Counted from the stretch's first letter, positions 52,288 through 62,133 are shown. The stretch is 64,000 nucleotides of DNA from Angelakisella sp. (GCA_020025195.1 JAHHSN010000001.1:1-64000); one strand, 5' to 3'. Made by a program: numbers and translations. Notes: a model not told the origin generated them from the letters alone.

Positions 52288-52887
52288 ATGGATTTGAGGC
52301 TGGAGATATGGTATGATGAGAAAAATTGGAGATACAAATCGAACGGATGCGGTGAAAATAAACCCAATTATCTCATTATGAAATGCTCCACCGCTGGAAA
52401 AATCAAATAACGAAGATGTCTTACCGTACAATAATGATAGGAAACGCTTAAAAACTTATATGCAAAGTGGTAACATCATAGATACAGAAATGAATGATCC
52501 GATCAGTAAAGATCAATGATAAAAATTGATGAATCGAGATCCGGAAGAAGTAGTATTCCGAGCTGTCAGCGAGTGCCTATCCATGTGTTTGCCACGCAAG
52601 GCAAAAAGAAACGCTTAAACACGAACTAATTAGAATTCGATAAAGTCGTTTCTGTTTTTTATCGGTTTTCTCTCATCGGAATCATTCGTAAGCGAGGCTC
52701 TGATCCTACAAAATAGTCTTTTGGTTGGGACGGTTACCCACACTTTGGCAAACGTCTCCGCACAGGAAATGGAAAAACAAGGAAAAATTAAAGGGGAACC
52801 CGGAACAATCTGTCGATAGAAGTGGAAAAGGAGATGTAAATAGCGAAAACACTCTAACGATTTTATGGATAATAATTGGTATTTTAG
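52288..52887. other. AT-rich gene-poor stretch between spoIVB and spo0A
   Basis: About 600 bp that is much richer in A and T than the flanks. No complete gene: a 29-codon frame at 52529, a signal-like open stretch without start codon from about 52629 (SFLFFIGFLSSESFVSEA), and a short hydrophobic segment near 52860 (ILWIIIGILVEIFG). A 10-bp GAAACGCTTA repeat occurs at 52441 and 52608. TTCGATAA (52637) and CTGTCGAT (52810) are imperfect 0A-box-like. Degenerate gene remnants and an extended spo0A regulatory region are both possible. Confidence 0.5.
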
Positions 52888-52916
52888 TTGAAATCTTTGG
52901 AAATACATGGTAAAAT
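52888..52916 (+). promoter_or_regulatory. Promoter of spo0A
   Basis: TTGAAA (52888-52893), 17-nt spacer, TAAAAT (52911-52916), about 40 bp before ATG 52960. Confidence 0.75.
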
Positions 52917-52959
52917 CAAAACAATAAGTATTTCATGATATTTTAGGGGGGAATTGAGA

Positions 52960-53748
52960 ATGAACAATCGGAACATTGTATTAATTGCGGATGACAGCGG
53001 CGAATTTTGCAGCGGCTGCAAGAGAGCACTGGATGGGAGAGGCTTTGAAACCATCCTCTGCCGAAAAGACGGGCACGTTCTCATGGAGATGATTGAGAAG
53101 TATCAGCCTAAAGTGGTTCTGATGGAAGCGTTTATGAGCGGAATCGACGCTTTAGGAGTGCTCAAGGCAGTCGCTGCGGGAGAATGCCATGTTCATCCGA
53201 CTATGATTACCATGTCCAATGTGGATGGCCCCGGCATCTCAAGCCAACTCATTATGTACGGTTCGGCGTATCATTTTGTGAAGCCGTTTGACCCTCAGAT
53301 TCTGGCAGAGCGGGTGGAAATGGTGATTGGCGCGCGTCCGATCGTCGACCATTCCGAGGAGGCGGCAAGAGAGACGTCCATCAGCCTTGAATCGGTCGTC
53401 ACCGACATCATTCTGGAGATCGGTGTTCCGGCGCACATCAAGGGGTATCAGTATATCCGAGACGGAATTATGCTGGCGGTGCGGAATCCCGAGGTCATCA
53501 ACGGGGTGACCAAGGTGCTGTACCCCACCGTTGCCAAGATGAACGGTACCACGGCTTCCCGGGTGGAGCGGGCGATCCGTCATGCCATTGAGGTTGCCTG
53601 GGATCGCGGCGACGTCGATGTTCTTAATTCTTACTTCGGCTACACCATTCACAATCTCCGCGGTAAGCCCACCAATAGTGAGTTCATTGCGATGATCGCT
53701 GATAAGATCCAGCTGAAATATAAAAACAGCAATATCAAAATTGCTTAA
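52960..53748 (+). CDS. spo0A: Sporulation master regulator Spo0A with Glu at the phospho-acceptor site
   Basis: 262 residues from ATG 52960 (AGGGGGG upstream; the TTG at 52954 is less likely). Receiver domain (1-120) with the acidic pair ADD (11-12), Thr84 and Lys108 in HFVKPF. The phospho-acceptor aligned with B. subtilis Asp56 reads Glu56 (codon GAA at 53125, in VVLMEAFMSGID). The C-terminal DNA-binding domain (about 145-262) is highly conserved: EIGVPAHIKGYQYIRDGI, TTASRVERAIRHAIEVAW, KPTNSEFIAMIADK. So DNA binding should be normal but phosphorelay input may be lost or altered; Glu sometimes mimics phospho-Asp in response regulators. Followed by a terminator. Confidence 0.95.
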   Translation: MNNRNIVLIADDSGEFCSGCKRALDGRGFETILCRKDGHVLMEMIEKYQPKVVLMEAFMSGIDALGVLKAVAAGECHVHPTMITMSNVDGPGISSQLIMYGSAYHFVKPFDPQILAERVEMVIGARPIVDHSEEAARETSISLESVVTDIILEIGVPAHIKGYQYIRDGIMLAVRNPEVINGVTKVLYPTVAKMNGTTASRVERAIRHAIEVAWDRGDVDVLNSYFGYTIHNLRGKPTNSEFIAMIADKIQLKYKNSNIKIA

Positions 53749-53766
53749 CGGCGAAGCTGAAAAAGG

Positions 53767-53799
53767 AGCTCTCATCCCTCACGGGGTGAGGGCTTTTTG
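53767..53799 (+). terminator. Terminator of spo0A
   Basis: AGCTCTCATCCC (53767-53778) pairs with GGGGTGAGGGCT (53783-53794), with G-U pairs, then TTTTT. Confidence 0.8.
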
Positions 53800-53902
53800 T
53801 CGTTTGGAAAGGAATCGGAGCCCCAAAGCGTCGGAACAGTGGGAAAGTACTGTTCATGGGACAGTGGTTATGATAAAATAAAAATAACTGTGAGAGGAGG
53901 GA

Positions 53903-56900
53903 ATGCGCTTGCTGCATCTCATTTTGGGACAGAGCGGGACCGGAAAAACCGAGGAGATCATAAAACAGGTGACCCAAACGGTAAAAAGTGGCCGGGAGGC
54001 GCTCCTTTTGGTACCGGAGCACGTTTCTTTTGAGATGGAGCGCCGTCTTTACGGGGCGCTTCTTCCCGAGGAAGCTATGCGCCTCAGACTTCTCAGCTTC
54101 CCCCGCCTTTCCGAAAATATTTTCCGGGAGTGCGGAGGGCTTACCCACCGGGCGCTGGATGACATGTCCCGCATTGTTATCATGAGAACGGCGGTCTCGG
54201 AGGTGAGGGACTCCCTTAAGGTCTATAAGCGACAGGCGTCTCATGAGAGTTTTCTTTCCGAAATGCTGGACACCATTGGAGAATGGAAACGAGCCGGAAT
54301 GACTCCCGATTCGATGCAGGAGCTTGCGGCCCGGCGTCCCGATGACGCTCTCAACCGCAAAATTGAAGATATCGCGCTCATTTTCGGGACGTATCAGACC
54401 ATTCTGGAGCGCTCCTTCCACGATCCCCTAGACGATCTCACTCGCGCGGCGGAAATGGCCGAACGGGTGCGCTGGTTTGAGGGAAGGGAGATCTGGCTGG
54501 ACGGCTTCGACTATTTCAGCATCGCGGAGCGGGAAATGATCAATGTCATGCTGGGGCAGTCGACCCGGATGACCGTCGCCATGACGGCGGACGGCCTGAG
54601 CGGGGAAAGCGACCTCTTCGTTTTCCAGAAAAAATATCTTCGGCGGCTCATTCTGTTGGCAAGAGAGCGGGATATCAAGGTGGAAACGCCGCTTCTCCTC
54701 ACCGAAAAATGCCGCTTTAAGAGCCCGGAGCTGGGGCTTTTGCAGGACGCCTTCCTTGGGGAGGAGACCGGACCGCTCCCCAAAACAGGGAACATCCGTC
54801 TCTTCCGGGCGGGGAACGCCTATGAGGAGATGCACGCCGCCGCCGCCCTCATCATGAAGCTGGTGCGCGAGGAGGGCTATCGCTTCAGCGACATCGCGGT
54901 GCTCTGCCGGGATCTTGACCGCTACCGCTCGGCTTATCATGTCTTGGATCAGTATGGCGTCGCCTATTATTTGAGCGAAAAGGATCGTCTCATTTTCCAT
55001 GCGCTGCCGTCGTTCCTCATTGGGGCCCTGGAGGCGGTCTCGCAGGATCTCCCCTCGGAGCTTCTCCTCAAGCTCGCGCGTTCCCCCGCCAGCGGACTGA
55101 GCGAACAGGAGGCGGGTGAGCTTGAAAACTACTGCTACATCTGGTCGATTCAGGGGCGGGACTGGCTTTCGCCCTTTACCAATAATCCCGAGGGCATGTC
55201 CGACCTGCCCGAGGAAAGCTACCGGGCGGCGGCGATGGCCGTGGACGCCTCCCGAAAAAAGATCGTGGAGCCGCTGCTCTCGCTTCGGCGGGCGGCGGGG
55301 CGCTGTACCGGCGCGGAATTCGCGAAGCTTCTTTACCGCTATCTCACCGAGACGGACGCCCTCCAAAATCTTTCCGAGGGGCTGGACGAAGCGGGCAGGG
55401 AGCGGCTGGACCGGGAATGGAACTGCATTGTCGATGTCCTTGACCTCCTCACCGATTTCTTCGGGAATCCACAGCAGGACGGGAAGGAGCTGGCCGGCGT
55501 CTTTCGGCTTGCCCTTTCTCAAATCGACCTCGGTGACGTCCCCAATACCATCGACCATGTGACCTTTGCCGAGGCAGACCGCGTGCGGCTCTCCTCTCCC
55601 AGAGCGGTTTTTGTTTTGGGCGTGAACGAGGGTCTTTTCCCCGCGCCGGGAACGGTCACCGGCCTCTTTACCGGACGGGAACGGGAGACCCTGAACGAAG
55701 CAGGAGTGGAGCTCCCGATGGCGGGAACGGACAATGCGCTGAGGGAGCAGTTTATCTTATATTCCGCGCTTTCCGCGCCGGCCGAACGCCTTTTTATCTC
55801 CTACACCACCGGTACGCTCAAGGGAGAGGGAAATATGGAGCTTTCGGTGCTGGTTTCGGAGCTGGCCGGCCGGCTGAACCTTGAAGCCGAGGGTGTGGAG
55901 ACACTTTCGCCCACCGACTTTGTGGTGAATCTGGAGACCGCGAAGCTGGAGACGGCCGCCCGCTGGGGGAAAAACGACGCCGTGAGCGCCTCGCTCCAAA
56001 GCCTGCTTTGGGAAGCGGGCGAGGGAGACTACCTTGCGGCGCTGGATGCCATTTCCAAGGATCTTCCCGCGGGGAGCATTACCCCGCGGCACGCGAAGGC
56101 GCTTTTGGGGGACGAGATCCGCCTTTCACCGACCTCTATCGAGCGGTTCTATCAGTGCCCCTATTTTTATCTCTGCGATCATCTTCTTCGTCTGCGCCCC
56201 CGTCAGCGGGTGGAGCTTTCGCCCTTTGAGTCCGGCTCTGCCATCCACTATGTTTTGGAGCAGATGCTGAACCACCACAGGAGTGATGAACTGGCCGCCA
56301 TGACTCCCGCCGAGCAGGGCGAGGAGATCGAGCAGTACTTGAAGGAATACATCAGCCGCATGGTGCCGGATGAGGACGCCGTTTCGGCACGGTTTCATTA
56401 CCAGTTTGCCCGGCTCAGGCTGATGCTCGGCATCATTCTGCGTCATCTTTCTGAAGAGCTTGCCCAGAGTGAATTTATCACCGCGGCGACGGAGGTCTCC
56501 GTGGGAGAGGGAAAAACGGTGCTTCCGCCCCTTCTGGAAACCGAAAACGAGACGCCCATCCGACTGGTGGGCTCCATCGACCGGGTCGATCTCTTTAAGA
56601 CCGGGGAGGAAAACTACATCCGGGTGGTGGACTATAAATCCGGCGAAAAGAACTTTAAGCTGGAAGAAGTTTTTGACGGCATCAATATGCAGATGCTCAT
56701 CTACCTCTATGCGGTCTGTGATGACCGGAGCCGCCACTTCGGGACGGTTTTGCCGGCGGGGATCCTCTATGCCCCCACCAAGCTGCAGGCGGTGGACGCC
56801 GCCCCCGACGCGGACGAGGAAACCATCCGAAATGAGGTTAATTCCGCCCTTAAGAGGAAGGGTCTTCTTCTGGATGACCCCACGGTGCTCCGCGCAATGG

Positions 56901-57196
56901 AACGGGATCTTGCGGGGGTCTACATTCCTGCCGAAATGGGCAAAAAGGAAGAACTCAGCAAGCGCTCTCAGGTCTATACGAGGGAGCAGTTCGCCGAGCT
57001 TAAGAAGCTGGTTTATCAGAACATCACCGAGATGGGAGAAATGCTGGAACGCGGCGAGGTGAGCCCAATGCCGGCGGAAAGCGGGGGAAAGCGCCCCTGC
57101 GCCTACTGCGAGTTTGCCTCTCTCTGCAACCATAGAGGGGAAAACGGCGCCGTCCGTATAGTCGGCCAAAAGGAGAAAGGAGGGGATGAGGAATGA
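53903..57196 (+). CDS. addB: ATP-dependent helicase/nuclease subunit B
   Basis: 1097 residues from ATG 53903; TTG 53909, 7 nt after AGGAGG, is an equally good start. Walker A-like GQSGTGKT at the N-terminus. The C-terminal RecB-type nuclease has VVDYKSGEKN (near 907), and Fe-S cysteines QCPYFYLC (near 750) and CAYCEFASLC (near 1065). It binds AddA to resect double-strand breaks for recombination. Overlaps the addA start by 4 nt. Confidence 0.95.
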   Translation: MRLLHLILGQSGTGKTEEIIKQVTQTVKSGREALLLVPEHVSFEMERRLYGALLPEEAMRLRLLSFPRLSENIFRECGGLTHRALDDMSRIVIMRTAVSEVRDSLKVYKRQASHESFLSEMLDTIGEWKRAGMTPDSMQELAARRPDDALNRKIEDIALIFGTYQTILERSFHDPLDDLTRAAEMAERVRWFEGREIWLDGFDYFSIAEREMINVMLGQSTRMTVAMTADGLSGESDLFVFQKKYLRRLILLARERDIKVETPLLLTEKCRFKSPELGLLQDAFLGEETGPLPKTGNIRLFRAGNAYEEMHAAAALIMKLVREEGYRFSDIAVLCRDLDRYRSAYHVLDQYGVAYYLSEKDRLIFHALPSFLIGALEAVSQDLPSELLLKLARSPASGLSEQEAGELENYCYIWSIQGRDWLSPFTNNPEGMSDLPEESYRAAAMAVDASRKKIVEPLLSLRRAAGRCTGAEFAKLLYRYLTETDALQNLSEGLDEAGRERLDREWNCIVDVLDLLTDFFGNPQQDGKELAGVFRLALSQIDLGDVPNTIDHVTFAEADRVRLSSPRAVFVLGVNEGLFPAPGTVTGLFTGRERETLNEAGVELPMAGTDNALREQFILYSALSAPAERLFISYTTGTLKGEGNMELSVLVSELAGRLNLEAEGVETLSPTDFVVNLETAKLETAARWGKNDAVSASLQSLLWEAGEGDYLAALDAISKDLPAGSITPRHAKALLGDEIRLSPTSIERFYQCPYFYLCDHLLRLRPRQRVELSPFESGSAIHYVLEQMLNHHRSDELAAMTPAEQGEEIEQYLKEYISRMVPDEDAVSARFHYQFARLRLMLGIILRHLSEELAQSEFITAATEVSVGEGKTVLPPLLETENETPIRLVGSIDRVDLFKTGEENYIRVVDYKSGEKNFKLEEVFDGINMQMLIYLYAVCDDRSRHFGTVLPAGILYAPTKLQAVDAAPDADEETIRNEVNSALKRKGLLLDDPTVLRAMERDLAGVYIPAEMGKKEELSKRSQVYTREQFAELKKLVYQNITEMGEMLERGEVSPMPAESGGKRPCAYCEFASLCNHRGENGAVRIVGQKEKGGDEE

Positions 57197-60100
57197 TTCA
57201 TTGGACCTGTGCCCAGGAGGAGGCCATCACCGCCCGCGGTGGGGATCTTCTGGTTTCTGCGGCGGCAGGGAGCGGAAAGACCGCCGTTCTCACTGAACGC
57301 ATCGTCTCTCTGGTGACCGAGGGAGACGCCCCGGTCGATATTGACCGCCTTCTGGTGGTGACCTTTTCCCGTGCGGCGGCGGAGGAGATGAAACGCCGGG
57401 TCGCGAAGCGCCTGCATGAGCTGCTTCGGGAGGAGCCGGGCAATGCCCGCGTAAGGCGTCAGCTTCTGCTCCTCGATCACGCCGACATCAGCACCATCCA
57501 TTCCTTCTGCTTTCGGCTCATCCGGGAAAATGCCCCCGCTTTGGGGCTGCCGGGGGATCTGCGGCTGGGGGATGAGCAGGAGATGAAGATCCTGCGGCAG
57601 CGGGTGGCGGCGGCGCTTCTGGATGAAGAATACAAGGCGGGGGATCCCCTCTTTTTTCGGCTGGTGGAACTGCTTTCCGGCGCCAAGACGGACCGTAATA
57701 TGCAGGAAAACATCCTCAAGCTCTATGATTTTATCCGCAATCATCCGCACTATGAGGAGTGGGTCGAAACGCTCCTTCAGGATAACACCATGGGCCATTT
57801 TGAGGAAAGCCCCTGGTGCGCCATTCTGAAAAACTACGCCAAGGAAGTCTTGGAGGGCGCGCTGGCGCAGCTTCGCCGCGCCCAAATACTTTCACAGGGC
57901 GCCGAACCTCTGGCGGAGAAGCTGTCGACTCTCCTTGGCGGGGATATCCTCATGCTGGAGGACCTTTACGACGCCCTTTCACAGGAAAGCTGGGACGTTA
58001 TTGTCTGTAAAGCATTAAACCTTTCCTTTCCGCGTTTCCCAACGATCCGCGATCCGGAGGTGCTGGTGCTGAAAGAGGAGATCCATGACATCCGCAAGGA
58101 GGTCTCCGCTTCGGTGTCCGCCCTTAAGGACAAGGTATTCCTGATGACGGCGGAGAAAGCGGAGCGGGATGAACGGGAGCTTAGGCCCCTGATTCAGAAG
58201 CTCTTTGCGCTGGTGCTTCGGTTTGACCGGAAATTCACCGAGGAAAAGCTGCTCCGCGGCAAGATCGATTTCAGCGATCAGGAGCACTACGCCTTGCGCC
58301 TTCTCGGCGGGCGGGAGCACCCGACGGAGCTGGCCCGCGAGCTTTCCCGGCAGTATGCCGAGATCCTCATGGATGAGTATCAGGACACCAACGCCCTGCA
58401 GGAGGAGATCTTTGCCTCCATCGCGGCGGGGAAGACGCCCCGCTTTATGGTGGGAGACGTAAAGCAGAGCATCTATCGCTTCCGGGAAGCCTGTCCGGAA
58501 ATCTTTCTGGAAAAGAAACAAAGCTACGCGCCCTATGACGGGTGCCATTATCCCGCGGTGCTTGCCCTTTCGGAAAACTTCAGGACGCGCCGGGAAATCA
58601 CTGACTTTGCGAACGCTCTCTTTGCCGACCTCATGAGCCCTGCCATCGGGGAGATGACCTATGGGCAGGAGGACGCTCTCCGTGCCTGCTTCCCCTATGA
58701 TTACGAAAGCCCGGTCCCGGTTACCATGCTGGAGCTGGATACTGCCGGGCAAAAGCGGGCCGACGCCGTGGAGGCGGAAGCCGATATGGTGGCGCAGAAG
58801 ATCGCCGCCCTTCTGCGTGAGGGCTTTTTGGTGACGGAGGCGGGGAAGAAGCGCCCCGCGGAGCCCCGGGACTTCTGCATCCTGATGCGTACCGCCAAGA
58901 ATCGCTCCAATGTCTATCTTAAGGCTTTGGAGCGGAGGGGCCTCACCGGACGCATTGAGCAGCGGGAGGGCTTTTTGGGAGCGCGGGAGATCGTCCCGGT
59001 TTTTTCCATGCTGAAGGTCCTTGAAAACCCGGTCCTCGATTTGGAGCTGGCCCGTGTTCTTGTATCGCCCCTCTATGGCTGTACGGCCGATGACCTTGCG
59101 GAGGTACGGGCCGTCTGCCGGCGGAACCTCTATGAGACGATGCAGCAGGAGAAATTTTCGGGCAATGAGCGCTTCCGGGCTTTTTTGGAGGACTACCACG
59201 CGCTTCGCGCTCTGATGCAGTCGGCGCCCTGCTCCGAGGTGCTGCGGGAGCTTTACCGCCGTACCGATTACCCAAAGAAGCTGAGCGCCATGCGGGAGGG
59301 AGAACGGATGACCGCAAACCTCCGGCTCCTCACCGAGTATGCCGCGGACTTTGAGGAAAACCGCCGCGCGGGGGAGGACTTCACGGAATATCTCACCCAT
59401 CTGGAAGAATACGAGTACGACCTTCCGGCGGCGTCCCCTCCGGGCGAAAACGCGGTTTCTATCATGACAGTGCACCGTTCCAAGGGACTGGAATTTCCGG
59501 TTGTTTTTCTGGTCGATCTTGCCGCCAAATTTAATCTGGACGACAGCCGATCGGATGTCGCCCTCAACCGGGAGCTGGGCTTTGCCTGCAAGCTGCGGGA
59601 CAACCGCGCCATGCGGCAGCATAAGACGCTGGCCTTTGTTGCAATGCTTTTGGAAAATCAGCGCGCCATGCTATCGGAGGAAATGCGTATCCTCTATGTA
59701 GCGGTGACAAGGGCACGGGAAAAGCTTTTCCTTACAGCGGCGGGCAATCTTGGCAGCATGAGAGCGCGTGCGGAGCGTCACAAGGAGCTGTTCCCGACGG
59801 CGGCGGTTCGGGGGTCTGGATGCTTTTACGACTGGCTGGCCCCGACGGTGCTGCGCCTTTCCGAGGACCGGCACAGCCATGTGGAGCGCATTTCCCGGCT
59901 TGCCGGCCCGGAAAACGACGCGCAGGAGGAAAGGGAAGCGGCCCCGGCACCGGCCGAGGCGGATGAAGCGATCCTCAAGACCCTCCGGGAGAATATGGCC
60001 TACTGCTATCCCTACCGGAAGGAGACCCGGACGCCCCGGCGTATTTCCGTCTCGGATCTCGCGGAACAGGATGCGAACCGGGAATTTCTGCTGCGGCGCC

Positions 60101-60639
60101 GTCCCAAGGCGCTCACGACGGAAGGACTTTCCGCCGCCGAACGGGGGACCGCCGCGCACAAGGTCATGCAGTTTGCCGATTTTACGGCGCTGAAACAGGA
60201 TGCGGAGGCGGAGGTGCGCCGGCTGGTGCAGGAGGGCTTCCTCTATGAGGAGGAGGGCCGGAATCTGGAGACGGGGATGATCACTCGCTTTCTGGAGACC
60301 GATCTCGGACGGCGGCTTACCTCGGCCGAAAAGGTCTACCGGGAGATCCGCTTTATGCAGGAATTCAGCCCGGAGGAGCTGGCGGCGATTGATCCCTCGC
60401 TTCGCATTGAGAGCCGGACGGTGCTGATGGGCGCGGTGGACTGTGTCTTTATCGAACAGGGAAGCGCGGTGCTGCTGGATTACAAGACCGACCGGACCCG
60501 GGACCCTGAGGAGCTGCGCCGCCGGTATTCCGCGCAGGTGCGCCTCTACCGGGAAATCGTGAACCGCCAGCTGGGGATTCCTGTTCGGGAAATCTATCTC
60601 TATTCCTTCTACTCCGGGGAGGCGGTCCCCGTTCTGTGA
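57193..60639 (+). CDS. addA: ATP-dependent helicase/nuclease subunit A
   Basis: 1148 residues. UvrD-type helicase: Walker A SAAAGSGKTAVL (near 22-33), motif II ILMDEYQDTNALQ, VGDVKQSIYRFR, motif VI VTRAREKLFLTA. C-terminal nuclease motif LLDYKTDRTRD (near 1094). With AddB it processes double-strand ends. Coupled to addB by overlapping stop and start. Confidence 0.96.
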   Translation: MIHWTCAQEEAITARGGDLLVSAAAGSGKTAVLTERIVSLVTEGDAPVDIDRLLVVTFSRAAAEEMKRRVAKRLHELLREEPGNARVRRQLLLLDHADISTIHSFCFRLIRENAPALGLPGDLRLGDEQEMKILRQRVAAALLDEEYKAGDPLFFRLVELLSGAKTDRNMQENILKLYDFIRNHPHYEEWVETLLQDNTMGHFEESPWCAILKNYAKEVLEGALAQLRRAQILSQGAEPLAEKLSTLLGGDILMLEDLYDALSQESWDVIVCKALNLSFPRFPTIRDPEVLVLKEEIHDIRKEVSASVSALKDKVFLMTAEKAERDERELRPLIQKLFALVLRFDRKFTEEKLLRGKIDFSDQEHYALRLLGGREHPTELARELSRQYAEILMDEYQDTNALQEEIFASIAAGKTPRFMVGDVKQSIYRFREACPEIFLEKKQSYAPYDGCHYPAVLALSENFRTRREITDFANALFADLMSPAIGEMTYGQEDALRACFPYDYESPVPVTMLELDTAGQKRADAVEAEADMVAQKIAALLREGFLVTEAGKKRPAEPRDFCILMRTAKNRSNVYLKALERRGLTGRIEQREGFLGAREIVPVFSMLKVLENPVLDLELARVLVSPLYGCTADDLAEVRAVCRRNLYETMQQEKFSGNERFRAFLEDYHALRALMQSAPCSEVLRELYRRTDYPKKLSAMREGERMTANLRLLTEYAADFEENRRAGEDFTEYLTHLEEYEYDLPAASPPGENAVSIMTVHRSKGLEFPVVFLVDLAAKFNLDDSRSDVALNRELGFACKLRDNRAMRQHKTLAFVAMLLENQRAMLSEEMRILYVAVTRAREKLFLTAAGNLGSMRARAERHKELFPTAAVRGSGCFYDWLAPTVLRLSEDRHSHVERISRLAGPENDAQEEREAAPAPAEADEAILKTLRENMAYCYPYRKETRTPRRISVSDLAEQDANREFLLRRRPKALTTEGLSAAERGTAAHKVMQFADFTALKQDAEAEVRRLVQEGFLYEEEGRNLETGMITRFLETDLGRRLTSAEKVYREIRFMQEFSPEELAAIDPSLRIESRTVLMGAVDCVFIEQGSAVLLDYKTDRTRDPEELRRRYSAQVRLYREIVNRQLGIPVREIYLYSFYSGEAVPVL

Positions 60640-60689
60640 GGACCGCTTTCCCTTTTGCTCCCGCTTTGCAGGAAGTTTACCGATCCCTC

Positions 60690-60718
60690 TTGACACGGGG
60701 GGAAGCTTCTGGTATTAT
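60690..60718 (+). promoter_or_regulatory. Promoter of infC-rpmI-rplT
   Basis: TTGACA (60690-60695), 17-nt spacer, TATTAT (60713-60718). No clear terminator for addA lies before it. Confidence 0.85.
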
Positions 60719-60724
60719 ATATCA

Positions 60725-60857
60725 GTAAAACAAAGCAGAACAGATTGTTCTCACCTGCCGCACCCGATGCAGGCACGGTCCATAGGATGAAATCCCTCCG
60801 GGGGATTTTATGCTGTTTGGCGTGAGCGATCTTTGTTCGTTCACGCTTTTGTTTTTG
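60725..60857 (+). promoter_or_regulatory. L20-type leader with intrinsic terminator
   Basis: A 130-nt leader before infC with nested stems: CCTGC/GCAGG, AAATCCC-TCCG-GGGGATTT (60790-60808), and a terminator GCGTGAGCGA/TCGTTCACGC (60820-60846) followed by TTTTGTTTTT. The arrangement is the one by which L20 represses infC-rpmI-rplT through attenuation in low- and mid-GC Firmicutes. Confidence 0.75.
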
Positions 60858-60885
60858 AATCATTTCAGTCAGGAGGTGCTTTGCA

Positions 60886-61416
60886 ATCGCAAACAAAGAA
60901 CTGCAAATTAACGAGGAGATCCGCGACAAGGAAATCCGGGTCATTGGTGCAAACGGAGATCAGCTCGGCATCATGAGCTCCCGTGACGCGTTCCATCTCG
61001 CCGTGGAAGCCAATCTGGATCTCGTTAAGATCGCTCCCCAGGCCAACCCTCCGGTATGCCGCATCATGGATTACGGCAAATACCGTTTTGAGCAGGCCAA
61101 GCGCGAGAAGGAAAACAAGAAGAATCAGAAGGTCATTGAGGTCAAGGAGACCCGTCTTTCCCTCAATATTGATACCCACGATTTTGAGACAAAGGTGAAC
61201 CAGACCAGAAAGTTCCTGATGGCCGGCAACCGTGTCAAGGTTTCCATCCGCTTCCGCGGGCGCGAAATGGCTCATTCTCAGCTGGGCCTCGGCATTATGG
61301 AGCGCTTTGCCCAGAGCTGTGCGGATATCGCAACAGTGGAAAAGCCTTCCAAAATGGAAGGACGCAGTATGATTATGTTTATGAGCGCGAAGCCCGCCCC
61401 CGCAACGAAACAGTAA
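60886..61416 (+). CDS. infC: Translation initiation factor IF-3 with a non-AUG (ATC) start
   Basis: 176 residues when started at ATC 60886, 7 nt after AGGAGGTG. An ATG at 60973 would cut off the N-terminal domain, which is clearly conserved upstream (NEEIRDKEIRVIGANGDQLG). Later parts: CRIMDYGKYRFEQAK and the C-terminal domain with VSIRFRGREMAH. IF-3 discriminates against rare start codons, so an AUU/AUC start gives autoregulation, as known for infC elsewhere. First gene of the operon. Confidence 0.93.
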   Translation: MANKELQINEEIRDKEIRVIGANGDQLGIMSSRDAFHLAVEANLDLVKIAPQANPPVCRIMDYGKYRFEQAKREKENKKNQKVIEVKETRLSLNIDTHDFETKVNQTRKFLMAGNRVKVSIRFRGREMAHSQLGLGIMERFAQSCADIATVEKPSKMEGRSMIMFMSAKPAPATKQ

Positions 61417-61438
61417 AAATTCTTAGGAGGAATATAAA

Positions 61439-61642
61439 ATGCCCAAGCTTAAGACTCATACCGGTGCCAAGAAACGCTTTAAGTTCAACAAGAACGGAAA
61501 GATCAAGAGAGCAAAAGCTTACAAGAGCCACCTGCTGAACGGCCACGGCAAGACCACCAAGCGTAAGAGAAATCTGCGCCACGGCACCTATGCCGACAAG
61601 ACCAATACCGGCGCGCTGAAGCTTCTCATGCCCGGCAAATAA
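61439..61642 (+). CDS. rpmI: Ribosomal protein L35
   Basis: 67 residues; [20 protein letters not shown] is the L35 start, with a strongly basic body. AGGAGG before ATG. Middle gene of infC-rpmI-rplT. Confidence 0.97.
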   Translation: MPKLKTHTGAKKRFKFNKNGKIKRAKAYKSHLLNGHGKTTKRKRNLRHGTYADKTNTGALKLLMPGK

Positions 61643-61693
61643 TCAGCAGTACGAAAACAAGATAACATCCAAGCAATACGGAGGTAAATAGAT

Positions 61694-62047
61694 ATGGCTC
61701 GTGTAAAAAGAGCAATGATGACTCGTAAAAGAAGAAAAAAGACCCTGCAGATGGCCAAGGGTTATTTCGGCGCAAAGAGCAAGCGCTTTAAGATGGCAAA
61801 ACAGGCCGTACTGAAGTCCGGCAACTATGCTTACATCGGCCGCAAGCAGAAGAAGCGTGATTTCCGCCGCCTGTGGATCACCCGTATTTCTGCCGCCTGC
61901 CGCATGAACGACATCAGCTACAGCCAGTTCATGAACGGTCTTAAGAAGGCCGGCATCACCCTGAACCGCAAGATGCTCTCCGAGCTCGCGATCCATGATG
62001 CTCCCGCTTTCACCGCTCTGGTGGCAAAGGCGAAGGCTGCTCTTTAA
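61694..62047 (+). CDS. rplT: Ribosomal protein L20
   Basis: 117 residues. [24 protein letters not shown] start ([17 protein letters not shown]) and [20 protein letters not shown] are typical. L20 binds 23S rRNA and should also bind the leader at 60725-60857. A GGAGGT site precedes ATG 61694. Confidence 0.97.
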   Translation: MARVKRAMMTRKRRKKTLQMAKGYFGAKSKRFKMAKQAVLKSGNYAYIGRKQKKRDFRRLWITRISAACRMNDISYSQFMNGLKKAGITLNRKMLSELAIHDAPAFTALVAKAKAAL

Positions 62048-62063
62048 TTTTTTAAGCAGTATA

Positions 62064-62101
62064 AAGCACTCACTTTCTTAGGAACAGTGGGTGCTTTTCT
62101 T
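62064..62101 (+). terminator. Terminator of infC-rpmI-rplT
   Basis: AAGCACTCACT (62064-62074) pairs with AGTGGGTGCTT (62086-62096), followed by TTCTTTC. Confidence 0.78.
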
Positions 62102-62133
62102 TCGGCCAAAGCGGCCGGTTTCCAAAGTACGGC

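Noticed and set aside
58015..59622. 535-codon frame antisense to addA
   Set aside because: addA helicase motifs run unbroken through the same DNA.
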